A program made the position numbers and the translations under genes. A stretch of 64,000 nucleotides of DNA from NCBI GenBank assembly GCA_035290065.1, contig DATDVD010000032.1, positions 1 to 64,000 on the forward strand, read 5' to 3'. This DNA is from DATDVD01 sp035290065. GTDB taxonomy: Bacteria; Pseudomonadota; Gammaproteobacteria; Coxiellales; Coxiellaceae. The notes below the pieces were generated by a model. The model was not told where the DNA came from and did no database searches. It saw nothing but the letters and a program-made list of their open reading frames with translations. This document shows, piece by piece, positions 7,600 to 17,439 of the stretch. Each line of letters opens with the position of its first letter. Within the stretch, counting starts at the first letter, position 1.

Positions 7600-10266
7600 A
7601 TGATCGATTCTTTTCGTTGTTTTGATACCTTAACCGTGCACGGCAAAACCTATCACTTCGCTAATTTAAAAAAAGCAGCGGAGCAAGGCCTAGAGGGCAT
7701 TGAAAAATTGCCTTTCTCTTTGAAAGTGTTGCTGGCTAATTTATTGCAATTTGAAGATGGGGCGACGGTAACTCGCGAAGACATTCAAGCCTTTAGCCAA
7801 TGGTTGACGAACAAACAATCGACGCAAGAAATTGCCTTTCATCCGGCTCGGGTATTAATGCAAGACTTTACCGGCGTCCCTGCTGTCGTCGATTTGGCTG
7901 CGATGCGCACGGCCATGACAAATTTAAAGGGCGATCCTACCAAAATTAATCCCTTATGCCCGGTGGATTTAGTGATTGATCATTCGGTGCAAGTCGATCA
8001 ATGGGCCTCGATGAAAGCCTATTCCCACAATGTCGCGACTGAAATGGAGCGCAATCATGAACGTTACCAATTTTTAAAATGGGGCCAACAAACGTTGGAT
8101 AACTTTCGTGTAGTACCTCCCGGTACGGGGATTTGTCATCAGGTCAATTTAGAATATTTAGGGCAAACCGTTTGGTCATCAAACAGGAACGGCCAACGTT
8201 GGGCTTATCCCGATACCCTAGTCGGTACGGATTCTCATACAACCATGATTAATGGATTAGGTGTGCTGGGCTGGGGCGTAGGGGGTATTGAAGCCGAAGC
8301 CGCTATGTTAGGGCAACCTATTTCCATGGTGATTCCGGAAGTGATTGGTTTTAAATTCACAGGCCAATTACGAGAAGGCATCACGGCTACAGATTTAGTG
8401 TTAACCGTCACACAGATGTTGCGTAAAAAAGGGGTTGTTAGCAAATTCGTGGAATATTTCGGAGAAGGACTTCACGCCTTACCGGTCGCCGATCGCGCGA
8501 CGTTAGCCAATATGGCACCGGAATACGGCGCCACCTGCGGCTTTTTTCCGGTTGATCAAGAAACACTGGATTATATGACACTCACCGGCCGCTCTGCCGA
8601 AACCATCGAACTGGTGAAAACGTATACGCAAGCGCAAGGACTCTGGCACGAAAAAGGTCACGAGCCTATTTTTACCGATGTTTTAGAATTGGATTTAAGC
8701 ACGGTAGAACCTTCTTTGGCAGGCCCAAAACGCCCACAAGATCGTGTTAATTTTAAAGAATTAACGAAAGCCACTGAAAAAATGATTGAAGAAAATAAGG
8801 GTCTTTTGGAGAAAGCCTTTTCTGTCGACGCAGGTATGGAAATGCATCACGGCGATGTGGTAATAGCCGCTATTACCAGTTGTACCAATACGTCTAATCC
8901 TCACGTGATGATGGGCGCTGGTCTTCTCGCCAAAAAAGCGCTGGAAAAAGGGCTTATGATTAAGCCGTGGGTTAAAACGTCGCTCGCACCTGGCTCCAAA
9001 GTGGTGACCGATTATTTGGAAAAAGCGGGACTGTTAGAGCCTTTAAATGCCTTGGGATTTAATTTGGTGGGATATGGCTGTACGACCTGTATTGGAAATT
9101 CAGGTCCTCTCAGTGATGTGGTCAGCAAAACCATCACTGAAAATAATATGACTGTGTGTGCAGTTTTATCGGGCAACCGTAATTTTGAAGGACGCATTCA
9201 TCCCCTCGTGCGTGCGAATTGGTTAGCCTCGCCTCCTTTAGTCGTGGCGTTTGCATTAGCGGGTACGACACGCATTAATTTAAATGAAGATCCCTTAGGT
9301 ATTAATAACCAAGGTGAGCCCATTTATTTAAAAGATATTTGGCCCACTCAACAAGAAATTGCGCAAACTATACAAGATGTTAGCCAATCGATGTTTAAAA
9401 AAGAATATTCGGAGGCGTTGTTTGAAGGCACAGAGGAATGGCAACGCTTAAAAGCCACGGCCAGTGAAACCTATGCCTGGGATGCGCACTCGACTTACAT
9501 TCAATATCCTCCTTTCTTTGAAGGCATGACAGTAGACGTTCCCAAAGTAAATGATATTAAAAACGCACGCATTTTGGCGGTGTTTGGGGATTCGATTACT
9601 ACCGATCATATTTCACCTGCCGGTTCTATTAAAGCAGACAGTCCAGCCGGCCAGTATCTACAAGCTCAAGGCGTAAAGCCTGTGGACTTTAATTCCTATG
9701 GCGCTCGTCGTGGCAATCATGAAGTGATGATACGCGGTACGTTTGCCAATATTCGTATTAAAAATGAGATGATGGAAGGTAAAGAAGGCGGTCTTACACG
9801 GCATCAACCCGACGGAAAAGAAATGACCATTTATGATGCAGCAATGGCCTATCAACGAGAAAACACGCCATTAGTGGTTATCGCGGGCAAAGAATACGGC
9901 ACGGGTTCGTCACGCGATTGGGCGGCTAAAGGAACATTGTTGTTGGGTGTAAAAGCTGTTATTGCTGAAACGTTTGAACGTATTCATCGGTCCAATTTAG
10001 TGGGCATGGGTGTGTTACCCTTACATTTTGAGAATGGGGATACACACCAATCGCTCGGCATTACCGGTAAAGAAAAAATTTCGCTGGAAGGTTTAAGTCA
10101 AAGCATCACGCCTAATATGCGGGTGATGATGAAAATTGAATATGAAAATGGGTCGGTAAAAGAAGTGTCTTTATTGTCTCGTATTACCACGCAAGATGAA
10201 GCTAACTATTATGAAAACGGCGGTATTTTGCAGTATGTTTTACGACAACTATTAGCAAGGGGATAA
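7600..10266 (+). CDS. acnA: Aconitate hydratase A
   Basis: 888 residues, normal length for AcnA/IRP-type aconitase, which converts citrate to isocitrate in the TCA cycle. The three 4Fe-4S cysteines are Cys428 (SCTNTS) and Cys494/Cys497 (GYGCTTCIGNSG). The C-terminal swivel domain carries the active-site GTGSSRDWAAKG. The ATG has AAGGG about 8 bp upstream. The gene is followed after 4 bp by dsbD, so the two are probably cotranscribed. Confidence 0.97.
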   Translation: MIDSFRCFDTLTVHGKTYHFANLKKAAEQGLEGIEKLPFSLKVLLANLLQFEDGATVTREDIQAFSQWLTNKQSTQEIAFHPARVLMQDFTGVPAVVDLAAMRTAMTNLKGDPTKINPLCPVDLVIDHSVQVDQWASMKAYSHNVATEMERNHERYQFLKWGQQTLDNFRVVPPGTGICHQVNLEYLGQTVWSSNRNGQRWAYPDTLVGTDSHTTMINGLGVLGWGVGGIEAEAAMLGQPISMVIPEVIGFKFTGQLREGITATDLVLTVTQMLRKKGVVSKFVEYFGEGLHALPVADRATLANMAPEYGATCGFFPVDQETLDYMTLTGRSAETIELVKTYTQAQGLWHEKGHEPIFTDVLELDLSTVEPSLAGPKRPQDRVNFKELTKATEKMIEENKGLLEKAFSVDAGMEMHHGDVVIAAITSCTNTSNPHVMMGAGLLAKKALEKGLMIKPWVKTSLAPGSKVVTDYLEKAGLLEPLNALGFNLVGYGCTTCIGNSGPLSDVVSKTITENNMTVCAVLSGNRNFEGRIHPLVRANWLASPPLVVAFALAGTTRINLNEDPLGINNQGEPIYLKDIWPTQQEIAQTIQDVSQSMFKKEYSEALFEGTEEWQRLKATASETYAWDAHSTYIQYPPFFEGMTVDVPKVNDIKNARILAVFGDSITTDHISPAGSIKADSPAGQYLQAQGVKPVDFNSYGARRGNHEVMIRGTFANIRIKNEMMEGKEGGLTRHQPDGKEMTIYDAAMAYQRENTPLVVIAGKEYGTGSSRDWAAKGTLLLGVKAVIAETFERIHRSNLVGMGVLPLHFENGDTHQSLGITGKEKISLEGLSQSITPNMRVMMKIEYENGSVKEVSLLSRITTQDEANYYENGGILQYVLRQLLARG

Positions 10267-10270
10267 TCTA

Positions 10271-12073
10271 TTGAAATATTTACTAGGATCTGCGTTATTA
10301 TGGATTTGCACTTTCGCATTTGCGAGCCCTCCAGACCCTTTACCGATGGATGAGGCGTATCAACTCAGTGCCTCCCTGCGAGACAATCAAACCGTAATCG
10401 TGCAATGGAAAATTGCACCGGGTTATTATCTTTATAAAGATCATATTGCCTTTCAATCTCCTGATCAGCAGGCGCAATTAGGGCAGCCTTTAATGCCCCC
10501 TGCGAAAGACTTTTATAATCCGACGGTCGGACATTATAAAACTTATCAGGGAAATTTAAACATTCCTCTTCCGGTGATTAGTGCTAAATCCTCAAATTGG
10601 GTTTTAAAAGTTCATTATCAAGGATGTTCTCAATTCGGTTATTGTTATCCTCCTACCGATAAGATTTTAAAAATTAATACCACGGCCGATACGAACACGA
10701 TTTTCAAACCGTTAGCGATTGATGTGCCTGCCATGCAGTATTCGTTAGGACACTGCCCAGAAGGCGCGCTCGATCGGATCACGTGTTTGCTGGCTCACGC
10801 CAATCCTTTATACATTTTATTGGGATTTTTAGGGTTTGGGTTATTAGTGTCTTTTACACCCTGCGTATTGCCCATGGTGCCTATTTTATCGGCTATCATT
10901 ATTGGGCAGAAAAAATTATCTACCTTAAAATCCTTCGCCTTATCAGCGAGTTATGTACTAGGTATTGCTATTACGTACGCAGTCGTCGGGGTGGTATTTG
11001 GCGAATTAGGAAATAACTTACAAACGGCCTTACAAAATACGTGGGTATTGGTATTATTTAGTTTGTTATTTGTAGTATTGGCCTTATCGTTGTTTGGTTT
11101 TTATGAACTACGGTTGCCTACTCGCTGGCAAAATCATTTGCATCGACTGACAGAGCCTTCTCAAAAAAGTTCGTTGATCAGCATTTTTGTGATGGGTGTA
11201 TTATCCACACTGGTCTTATCCCCTTGTGTCACCCCTCCGTTAGTAGCAGCCTTAAGTTTTATCAGCACGACAGGCAACGCGGTGTTAGGTGCTGCCGCTT
11301 TATTTACAATGGGTTTAGGAATGGGAGTTCCTTTACTGATTATTGGCACGCTGGGTGGAAAATTTTTACCTCACACAGGCGAATGGATGGAAGGCATTAA
11401 AAGATTAATCGGTATTTTATTGTTGGCCGTTGCTATTTCTATGTTGAGTCGAGTCATTACCGGTCCAGTCATTGTAGGTTTGTGGGCCCTACTCGCTTTT
11501 ATTAGTGCTTATTATCTCGACGTTTTCGAAGTGTCTCAAAAAACTATTGCTAGTTTTATCCGTCGATTATTAGGATTGGTATTATTTGTGTATGCCATTC
11601 TAGCGGGAATCAGTGCATTAATGGGTAATTCCGATCCTCTCAAACCCTGGGGATGGCATGTAAAAAATCTATCACCAGACTATCCTGTCGTTCAGGTCAA
11701 TACCGTTTTAGATGTCAAACGGGCTTTACATCAAGCCGTCGTTCACCATAAAGCTGTCATGCTCGATTTTTATGCAGATTGGTGCATAGCGTGTAAAGAA
11801 CTGGATCGTTTTACTCTTTCCAACCCCCGCGTACAAGCTTTATTACGTCAAATGATGGTATTGAAAGCCGATGTATCTCAAAACTCAATGGAAGATAAAA
11901 ATATTATGAAACACTATCACGTGATTGCACCACCCACTTTGATTTTCTTTGATGAAAAAGGCCATGAAATTAAAAAGGCGCGAATCGTGGGTGTTATATC
12001 AGCGAAACAATTTGAACGCCACTTAAAACAAAATGGATTGGTGTCTTCACCAATAAAGGCTCCACCGCCCTAA
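10271..12073 (+). CDS. dsbD: Thiol:disulfide interchange protein DsbD
   Basis: 600-residue inner-membrane electron shuttle that passes electrons from cytoplasmic thioredoxin to periplasmic DsbC/DsbG or CcmG. The three domains are all present. A signal peptide is followed by the periplasmic alpha domain with the redox pair Cys119/Cys125. The eight-helix beta domain has FTPCVLPMVP and LSPCVTPPLV. The C-terminal thioredoxin fold has Cys505-x-x-Cys508. The start is TTG, with AAGGGGA 6 bp upstream. Its stop overlaps the convergent HlyD gene by 4 bp. Confidence 0.96.
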   Translation: MKYLLGSALLWICTFAFASPPDPLPMDEAYQLSASLRDNQTVIVQWKIAPGYYLYKDHIAFQSPDQQAQLGQPLMPPAKDFYNPTVGHYKTYQGNLNIPLPVISAKSSNWVLKVHYQGCSQFGYCYPPTDKILKINTTADTNTIFKPLAIDVPAMQYSLGHCPEGALDRITCLLAHANPLYILLGFLGFGLLVSFTPCVLPMVPILSAIIIGQKKLSTLKSFALSASYVLGIAITYAVVGVVFGELGNNLQTALQNTWVLVLFSLLFVVLALSLFGFYELRLPTRWQNHLHRLTEPSQKSSLISIFVMGVLSTLVLSPCVTPPLVAALSFISTTGNAVLGAAALFTMGLGMGVPLLIIGTLGGKFLPHTGEWMEGIKRLIGILLLAVAISMLSRVITGPVIVGLWALLAFISAYYLDVFEVSQKTIASFIRRLLGLVLFVYAILAGISALMGNSDPLKPWGWHVKNLSPDYPVVQVNTVLDVKRALHQAVVHHKAVMLDFYADWCIACKELDRFTLSNPRVQALLRQMMVLKADVSQNSMEDKNIMKHYHVIAPPTLIFFDEKGHEIKKARIVGVISAKQFERHLKQNGLVSSPIKAPPP

Positions 12074-13434
12074 CGTTCACCAAAGGATTCTGATACGGTT
12101 CCTTGTACCGGTTTTAACAGGTATTTTAAGAGGGAACGACGATCGGTAATAATATCTGCTTGAACCGACATACCCGGTTTTAATAGATTTTTCTTCGGAT
12201 CTTTTCCAATATAATTTTTGTTCAACTCAATCGTGGCCTTGTAATACAGTAAACCGGAAGCGGGGTCTGTATACGTGGAAGGCGAAATAGATACAACAGA
12301 GCCTTCTACCCCTCCATAGCGTACATAATCAAAGGTATAAATTTTTACATTGACTTTATCGCCCACGGTAATATGACCAATATCCCGTGGCCGCACACGA
12401 CTTTCCACTACTAATTCCTGATCACTGGGAATAATTTCCATGATTTTTTGACGCGGAGCTATTATGCTGTCTTTTTTTCCTTCAATGCCTTGTACAATGC
12501 CTGAAATGGGCGCCCGGATAACAGTGCGCTGCGCTTGATCCGATAATTGTTTAAGATTTTGTTGAATGCGAATCAAAGAGGCTTTCGTTTCACTTAATTG
12601 TTGGTGAGCAGTTGCTTCTCTGTCGGCTCGAAAACTCTCCAATTTTGCTTGACTCTCTTTTAAAGCGCCTTCAGCAGCCACCTTTTCACTTTGAAGGTCA
12701 GTAATCACTTCCGACGCTTCATTCATTCTTCTCTTGGCCGTAAGGTAATCTTTTTCAGAAACATAATGCTTCTTCACTAAGTTTTCGTACATAGCCAATT
12801 CTCGACTAAAAAGATCGGATTGTGTTTTTGCCGTGCTAATTTTTGTATCGAGATTGCGAATGCGTTCCTTATCTTGAGCTATTTGATTTTCTTGCTCAGT
12901 AATTTTAGAGGCTTGACTGGCATTTTCACGCGCTAACTGGGATTGTTCATTTTGAATTAAATCATATATCTGATTTTTATCATTAATCATATCGAATTGC
13001 GAGGAAGAAATGGACCCTACCCAATCCACTTCATCGGGTGCTTTATTATCCAAAAAAGCCTGCAAACGAACTATATCCAACGTCAAATTAACTGCCTGTG
13101 CTTCATCAATCGCTAATTGTGACTGAGCATGAATGGGATCCATTTTGATTAAAGGATCACCTTCTTTTACTTTTTGATCATTGTGGACATATACTTCATC
13201 AATAATACCCCCCTCTAAATGCTGAATAGGATAACTTTTATCGTAGGGTTGTATTTGCCCTACTGTTATCGCCACTTCATTAATAGAAGCGAAGGCAGAC
13301 CATAGCAGCAACAGAAAAAACACAATTGAAATAACGAGAACCCCTTTTCGAATGAGACGAAAACGATCCCCCTCTTCTAATACAGTAGCATTTGAAATAA
13401 ACTGTAGCTGTTTGTAAATATGTCGTCTTTTCAT
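12070..13434 (-). CDS. Type I secretion periplasmic adaptor, HlyD family
   Basis: 454 residues. One N-terminal membrane helix (about 29-49) is followed by a lipoyl-like half motif (QHLEGGIIDEVYVHNDQKVKEGD), a long coiled coil (about 150-290), the second lipoyl half, and a beta-barrel ending in the family-typical KPGMSVQADIITDRRSLLKYLLKP. It would bridge the inner-membrane ABC pump to a TolC-type outer-membrane channel, which is not encoded here. Its start overlaps the preceding ABC gene by 4 bp (ATGA), so the genes are translationally coupled. Confidence 0.93.
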   Translation of the reverse strand: MKRRHIYKQLQFISNATVLEEGDRFRLIRKGVLVISIVFFLLLLWSAFASINEVAITVGQIQPYDKSYPIQHLEGGIIDEVYVHNDQKVKEGDPLIKMDPIHAQSQLAIDEAQAVNLTLDIVRLQAFLDNKAPDEVDWVGSISSSQFDMINDKNQIYDLIQNEQSQLARENASQASKITEQENQIAQDKERIRNLDTKISTAKTQSDLFSRELAMYENLVKKHYVSEKDYLTAKRRMNEASEVITDLQSEKVAAEGALKESQAKLESFRADREATAHQQLSETKASLIRIQQNLKQLSDQAQRTVIRAPISGIVQGIEGKKDSIIAPRQKIMEIIPSDQELVVESRVRPRDIGHITVGDKVNVKIYTFDYVRYGGVEGSVVSISPSTYTDPASGLLYYKATIELNKNYIGKDPKKNLLKPGMSVQADIITDRRSLLKYLLKPVQGTVSESFGER

Positions 13435-15530
13435 TCTTTCATCTGCCTTATTTTTTCGATTGCCTCACTAGGTTTTCCTAATAATTGCAATCGCCCTTTA
13501 TCCAGCAATAAGACTCGATCTGCCATTTGAATATGAGAAAATCGATGGGTACACATAATTATAGTACTTTTGCCTCGCCATTGATGAATAGTGTTGAGAA
13601 AGTGTTGTTCAAATTTTTCATCAAAATTACTGACAGGCTCATCCAAAAGAATGAATCGCGAATTTTTAAGATAAGCGCGTGCCAAACAGAGCCCGAATTG
13701 GAAACTTTCTGAGAAACGAAAGCGTGCATAATCTGACAAAGGGGTATCAAAACCTGCTTCCAACACCTTAATCATGTCGTAAACACCCGTAATTTTAGTA
13801 GCCTCCATTAACTGCTCAGGGGTGGCCAATGGATTCGCCAATCGCAAATTTTGCTCCACCGTTCCATAAAATAATTGAGAGATTTGAGAACTATAGCTAA
13901 TGGTTTTTCGATAATTAATTAAGTCAAACTGTCGCAAATCTACTCCGTCTACATAAATAGTCCCCACTTGAGGCATATACAACCCTAGCAATAACTTTAA
14001 TAGAGTACTTTTCCCAGAGCCATTCGGTCCAGTCAAAGCAATTAATTCGCCGGGATAAATATGAAGATTAATATTAACCAGAGCCGGATGGATAGCATTA
14101 GGATAGCGAAAACCCACCTGATTCATCACAATATCGCCCCGAATTTTAGGCAACGTTCTAAAGGTTAAAGGGCTGCCCTCATCCTCTGACTCGATAGTCA
14201 TTAAGGCATTAAACTGAAGCATACTGCGCCTTATTTGAAGGAAACGGGGTAAATAAATATAAAGGGATTTTATAGGGGAAAGGGAGCGCCAAATTAAAAT
14301 CATCACCGCAATCATCGTACCCACATTTAAACGTTGGTCCATGATCATAACAGCACTTATACCTAATAATACTGTCCCAGCCCCTGCAACAATAAAATCG
14401 GATACACTATTATCTAATACTCGTTTCACGCTGTTGATAAAATTTTCATACGAGTTATCTCCTGAAATATTCCGTTCTTTTTCAATCCATTTGCCTTCTA
14501 ATTGAAGCATTTTAATCGTGTGTTGTTTTTGAAGCGCTTCAATAAGAAATTCCTGTCGTTCATAATTTTTAGAGTTTGCTTCTTCGTCTTTGGAAGAATA
14601 AAACTGTTTTATAAATACCATCACTGCAAACAATACTGTCGATATAATGGGTATCCACACTAATATTCCACCTAACAAGCCAATGACAAAAAGCAAAACC
14701 GCTATAAAAGGAATCTCTAAGAAAGTAATCATCATAGGGCCACTGATAAAAGAACGTAATGCAGAAAAGTCACGTATTTTAGCAATTTGAGAGCCAATCG
14801 AGGCGCCTTCCGTATAAGCAGCGGGTAAAAATAATATTTTCTTAAAAACGGCATCACCCATCGATTGGCTAATGTCTGTCCCTATAGAAGAGACTAAACG
14901 GCTTCTAATTTTCTGAATCATCGTAGCACCCACGATGGCCAACGCCACGCCGATTAAAAACGCTATACTGCTTGAGGGCGCATGGGTTCCCACTACCTGA
15001 TTATAAATCGCCATAATGAAAAGGGGCGTGCCTAAATTTAATAGGCTTAATACAAAACCAAACTCCATAACCCGCGCTAACGTTTTTTTATGTTGTTGCC
15101 ATACATGGCTAAACCATGGTTGGCGGGATGCTCCTACTCTTAATCGCGGACGTTTTTTAAATACATACGCAACACCTTGAAACTGAACCTGTTTAACACG
15201 CTTTAAAATTTTTTTCGTGGCGTCATACAGTAATGCCGAATTTTTTCTCGCATCCAAAATAAGTAGAACATTTCCATCATCGGCCACAAAAAGACACGGC
15301 AATAAACGTTTATCCAATTCGTCTAATCTCAAGGCAAAGGATTCAGAATCAAATCCTAGAATCTGCATAACTTGGCAAAACAACAGCGCATTATGCACCT
15401 CTGAAAAATGAGGGAGCGCTTCTATTACATCCCGCCGAAGTCCTCGCCAATGCAACGCTTGTAATAAAGGAGCAAAGCATCGTTCATACGGTGTGCGATC
15501 CAGATTCAGAGGAGAGTCTATTGCTTTCAT
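13431..15530 (-). CDS. Type I secretion ABC exporter with inactive C39-like domain
   Basis: 699 residues in LapB-like order. An N-terminal C39-peptidase-like domain (about 1-125) lacks the catalytic Cys. A six-helix transmembrane domain (about 150-430) and an ATPase domain follow. The P-loop is intact (GPNGSGKST, 501-509), as are Walker B (626-631, FILLDE) and the H-loop His662. The ABC signature is degenerate: FSESFQ at 606-611 instead of LSGGQ. It forms an operon with the second ABC subunit upstream and HlyD downstream, each overlapping by 4 bp. Confidence 0.92.
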   Translation of the reverse strand: MKAIDSPLNLDRTPYERCFAPLLQALHWRGLRRDVIEALPHFSEVHNALLFCQVMQILGFDSESFALRLDELDKRLLPCLFVADDGNVLLILDARKNSALLYDATKKILKRVKQVQFQGVAYVFKKRPRLRVGASRQPWFSHVWQQHKKTLARVMEFGFVLSLLNLGTPLFIMAIYNQVVGTHAPSSSIAFLIGVALAIVGATMIQKIRSRLVSSIGTDISQSMGDAVFKKILFLPAAYTEGASIGSQIAKIRDFSALRSFISGPMMITFLEIPFIAVLLFVIGLLGGILVWIPIISTVLFAVMVFIKQFYSSKDEEANSKNYERQEFLIEALQKQHTIKMLQLEGKWIEKERNISGDNSYENFINSVKRVLDNSVSDFIVAGAGTVLLGISAVMIMDQRLNVGTMIAVMILIWRSLSPIKSLYIYLPRFLQIRRSMLQFNALMTIESEDEGSPLTFRTLPKIRGDIVMNQVGFRYPNAIHPALVNINLHIYPGELIALTGPNGSGKSTLLKLLLGLYMPQVGTIYVDGVDLRQFDLINYRKTISYSSQISQLFYGTVEQNLRLANPLATPEQLMEATKITGVYDMIKVLEAGFDTPLSDYARFRFSESFQFGLCLARAYLKNSRFILLDEPVSNFDEKFEQHFLNTIHQWRGKSTIIMCTHRFSHIQMADRVLLLDKGRLQLLGKPSEAIEKIRQMKE

Positions 15531-17332
15531 GCTAACTCACGCAAATGTTGATCTAATTCATAAACTCGATCAGCCAACCGGATAGCCGGTTGCCATTCGG
15601 TAATAAGAATCATGGTACAATGCTGTTTAATACGATGAAGCAACGTCAGTAAATCGCGATTACCGAAAAAATCCAGCGCCGCATTGCCTTCATCAAAAAT
15701 TAGAATTTTAGGTTGTTTTAAAAGGGCTCGAATAATCATCATGCGTTGTTTAACACCTTGCCCAATGACGGTTACTGGATTTTTGCCTACTTCGGTATCA
15801 AACCCTCTCGGCATTTCTTTTACCAAATTAATCAAACCCAGCACACGCGAAAGCCTTAATGCAACAGGTCTATTAGCCTCGTTAAAGAGCGTAATATTAT
15901 CCATAATGGTTCCTGCCAACAGATCAGAATTCTGAGGAATATAGGCGATCTGTTCTCGCACAGAATTTAAGTTATACTCGAAAATATTTTTCCCATCCAA
16001 CATTATTTTTCCGCTTTCAGGCGGAATATAGCCCATAAACAGTTGCGCTAACGTAGACTTGCCTTTTTGGCCATTGGCGCGAATCGCAATAGTCTCACCT
16101 TTCTTTACTTGTAAATTAAGATTTTTAAACAAATAACGTGTTTGATTGATATTTTTTAACGAAATATTTTCGAGCCTAAGAGTGCCTTGAATAGCACCCA
16201 TAGATTGTTTTCCCGGTGGACATTCTTGTGGTAATTGCAACAAATCGATCATTTTTCGTCGCACAAGTTTCACGGTCTGCATCCGTGTCCAAGCACTTAA
16301 AATAGAATTAAGCGGTTGAATGCAACGGCCTGTTAATAATGTACAGGCTGCTAAACTACCAATGGTTAAAGAACCATTTAGTACTAACAAACCACCAAAC
16401 AAAGCCACCAAAATTAAAGCGGCTTGTGAACCTATCTGGCGTCCTAAACCCAGTTCTGTATCTTCTTCATTGCTATAACTATCCAATAGAGAACGCTTAA
16501 CCTCCAATCGTTCATAGCGTCGTAACATTTGGGATTCGAGGCCAAAGGATTTAACGGTATGCACATTAGAAAGCGTATTAATAAGAAAGTTAATTTCATG
16601 ATCGGCTTGTTCTTGTTGAGCAATTTTCAACATTTCAATATTTTTATTAATTAATCCACTATAAATAAGCAATCCTAATAAAATTATTACCGGTAGAAAA
16701 ACTAACCATCCTCCAATATACGCAATGAGCCCTAGAAATAAAAAAATAAACGGCGCATCCATCAACGTACTGAGTGCCTGACTGGCATAAAAACTTCTCA
16801 CATAATTTAAGGAATTTAAATCATCCAAATGAGCTCCAATGCCTTTTTTCTCAAAAGCGGTGATTTGTGTATGCATTAAATGAGAAAATACTTTGCAGGT
16901 TAATCGATGCTCATACTTAGCATCTACCCACGCGGCCACATAGGAACGGCCTATTCTTAAAATACTTTCTAAAATGAGCGCTGAAAAAACGCCCAATAAC
17001 AAGAGTGACAACGTATTTAAGGAATGATTAGGAATCACACGATCATACACTTGCAATAAAGCAATCGGGAATGCAATGGATAAAAGATTAATCGCTAAAG
17101 AAGCGGCTAAAATAACTACAATCGTTTCACGACTGCTTAATTTAAGAACTTGGTTGAGTCCTTCCAAAAAAAATGGGGGTTCTTTGAAAGAGATGGAACG
17201 AATACCGATGATTTTTAATCGGGCTTTAAGCGCTTTGAAATTATTTAAATCCCAGTGGGGAATAAAGCGTTTCCAAGCAGAGAGAGTCCGATGTAAGGCG
17301 CGTTTATGATCCTTCATAGTGCCCAACTTCAT
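15527..17332 (-). CDS. Second type I secretion ABC subunit, degenerate ATPase
   Basis: 601 residues with no peptidase-like domain: a short N-terminal tail, six membrane helices (about 70-360), then an ATPase domain. The P-loop is altered (RANGQKGKST, 418-427), the signature reads IGQGVKQR (523-530), Walker B keeps DE (547-548), and the H-loop His is replaced by Glu579. It is probably a mostly regulatory half of a heterodimeric pump with the 699-residue subunit. First gene of the operon; ATG 17332 or the in-frame ATG 17317 could be the start. Confidence 0.88.
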   Translation of the reverse strand: MKLGTMKDHKRALHRTLSAWKRFIPHWDLNNFKALKARLKIIGIRSISFKEPPFFLEGLNQVLKLSSRETIVVILAASLAINLLSIAFPIALLQVYDRVIPNHSLNTLSLLLLGVFSALILESILRIGRSYVAAWVDAKYEHRLTCKVFSHLMHTQITAFEKKGIGAHLDDLNSLNYVRSFYASQALSTLMDAPFIFLFLGLIAYIGGWLVFLPVIILLGLLIYSGLINKNIEMLKIAQQEQADHEINFLINTLSNVHTVKSFGLESQMLRRYERLEVKRSLLDSYSNEEDTELGLGRQIGSQAALILVALFGGLLVLNGSLTIGSLAACTLLTGRCIQPLNSILSAWTRMQTVKLVRRKMIDLLQLPQECPPGKQSMGAIQGTLRLENISLKNINQTRYLFKNLNLQVKKGETIAIRANGQKGKSTLAQLFMGYIPPESGKIMLDGKNIFEYNLNSVREQIAYIPQNSDLLAGTIMDNITLFNEANRPVALRLSRVLGLINLVKEMPRGFDTEVGKNPVTVIGQGVKQRMMIIRALLKQPKILIFDEGNAALDFFGNRDLLTLLHRIKQHCTMILITEWQPAIRLADRVYELDQHLRELA

Positions 17333-17348
17333 CCTTTATATTAGTTGT

Positions 17349-17377
17349 ACTATAGTCAATGGGATTTGCATTCACAA
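17349..17377 (-). promoter_or_regulatory. Promoter of the type I secretion operon
   Basis: On the minus strand TTGTGA (17372-17377), a 17-bp spacer and TATAGT (17349-17354) precede the first ABC gene. The element lies in the divergent gap shared with the RTX gene, so both could be coregulated. Confidence 0.6.
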
Positions 17378-17439
17378 GCTTGCACAAAACACCGCTTTTT
17401 TCGATCATTAGCTATACTCCTTTAACAAGGAGACAAACG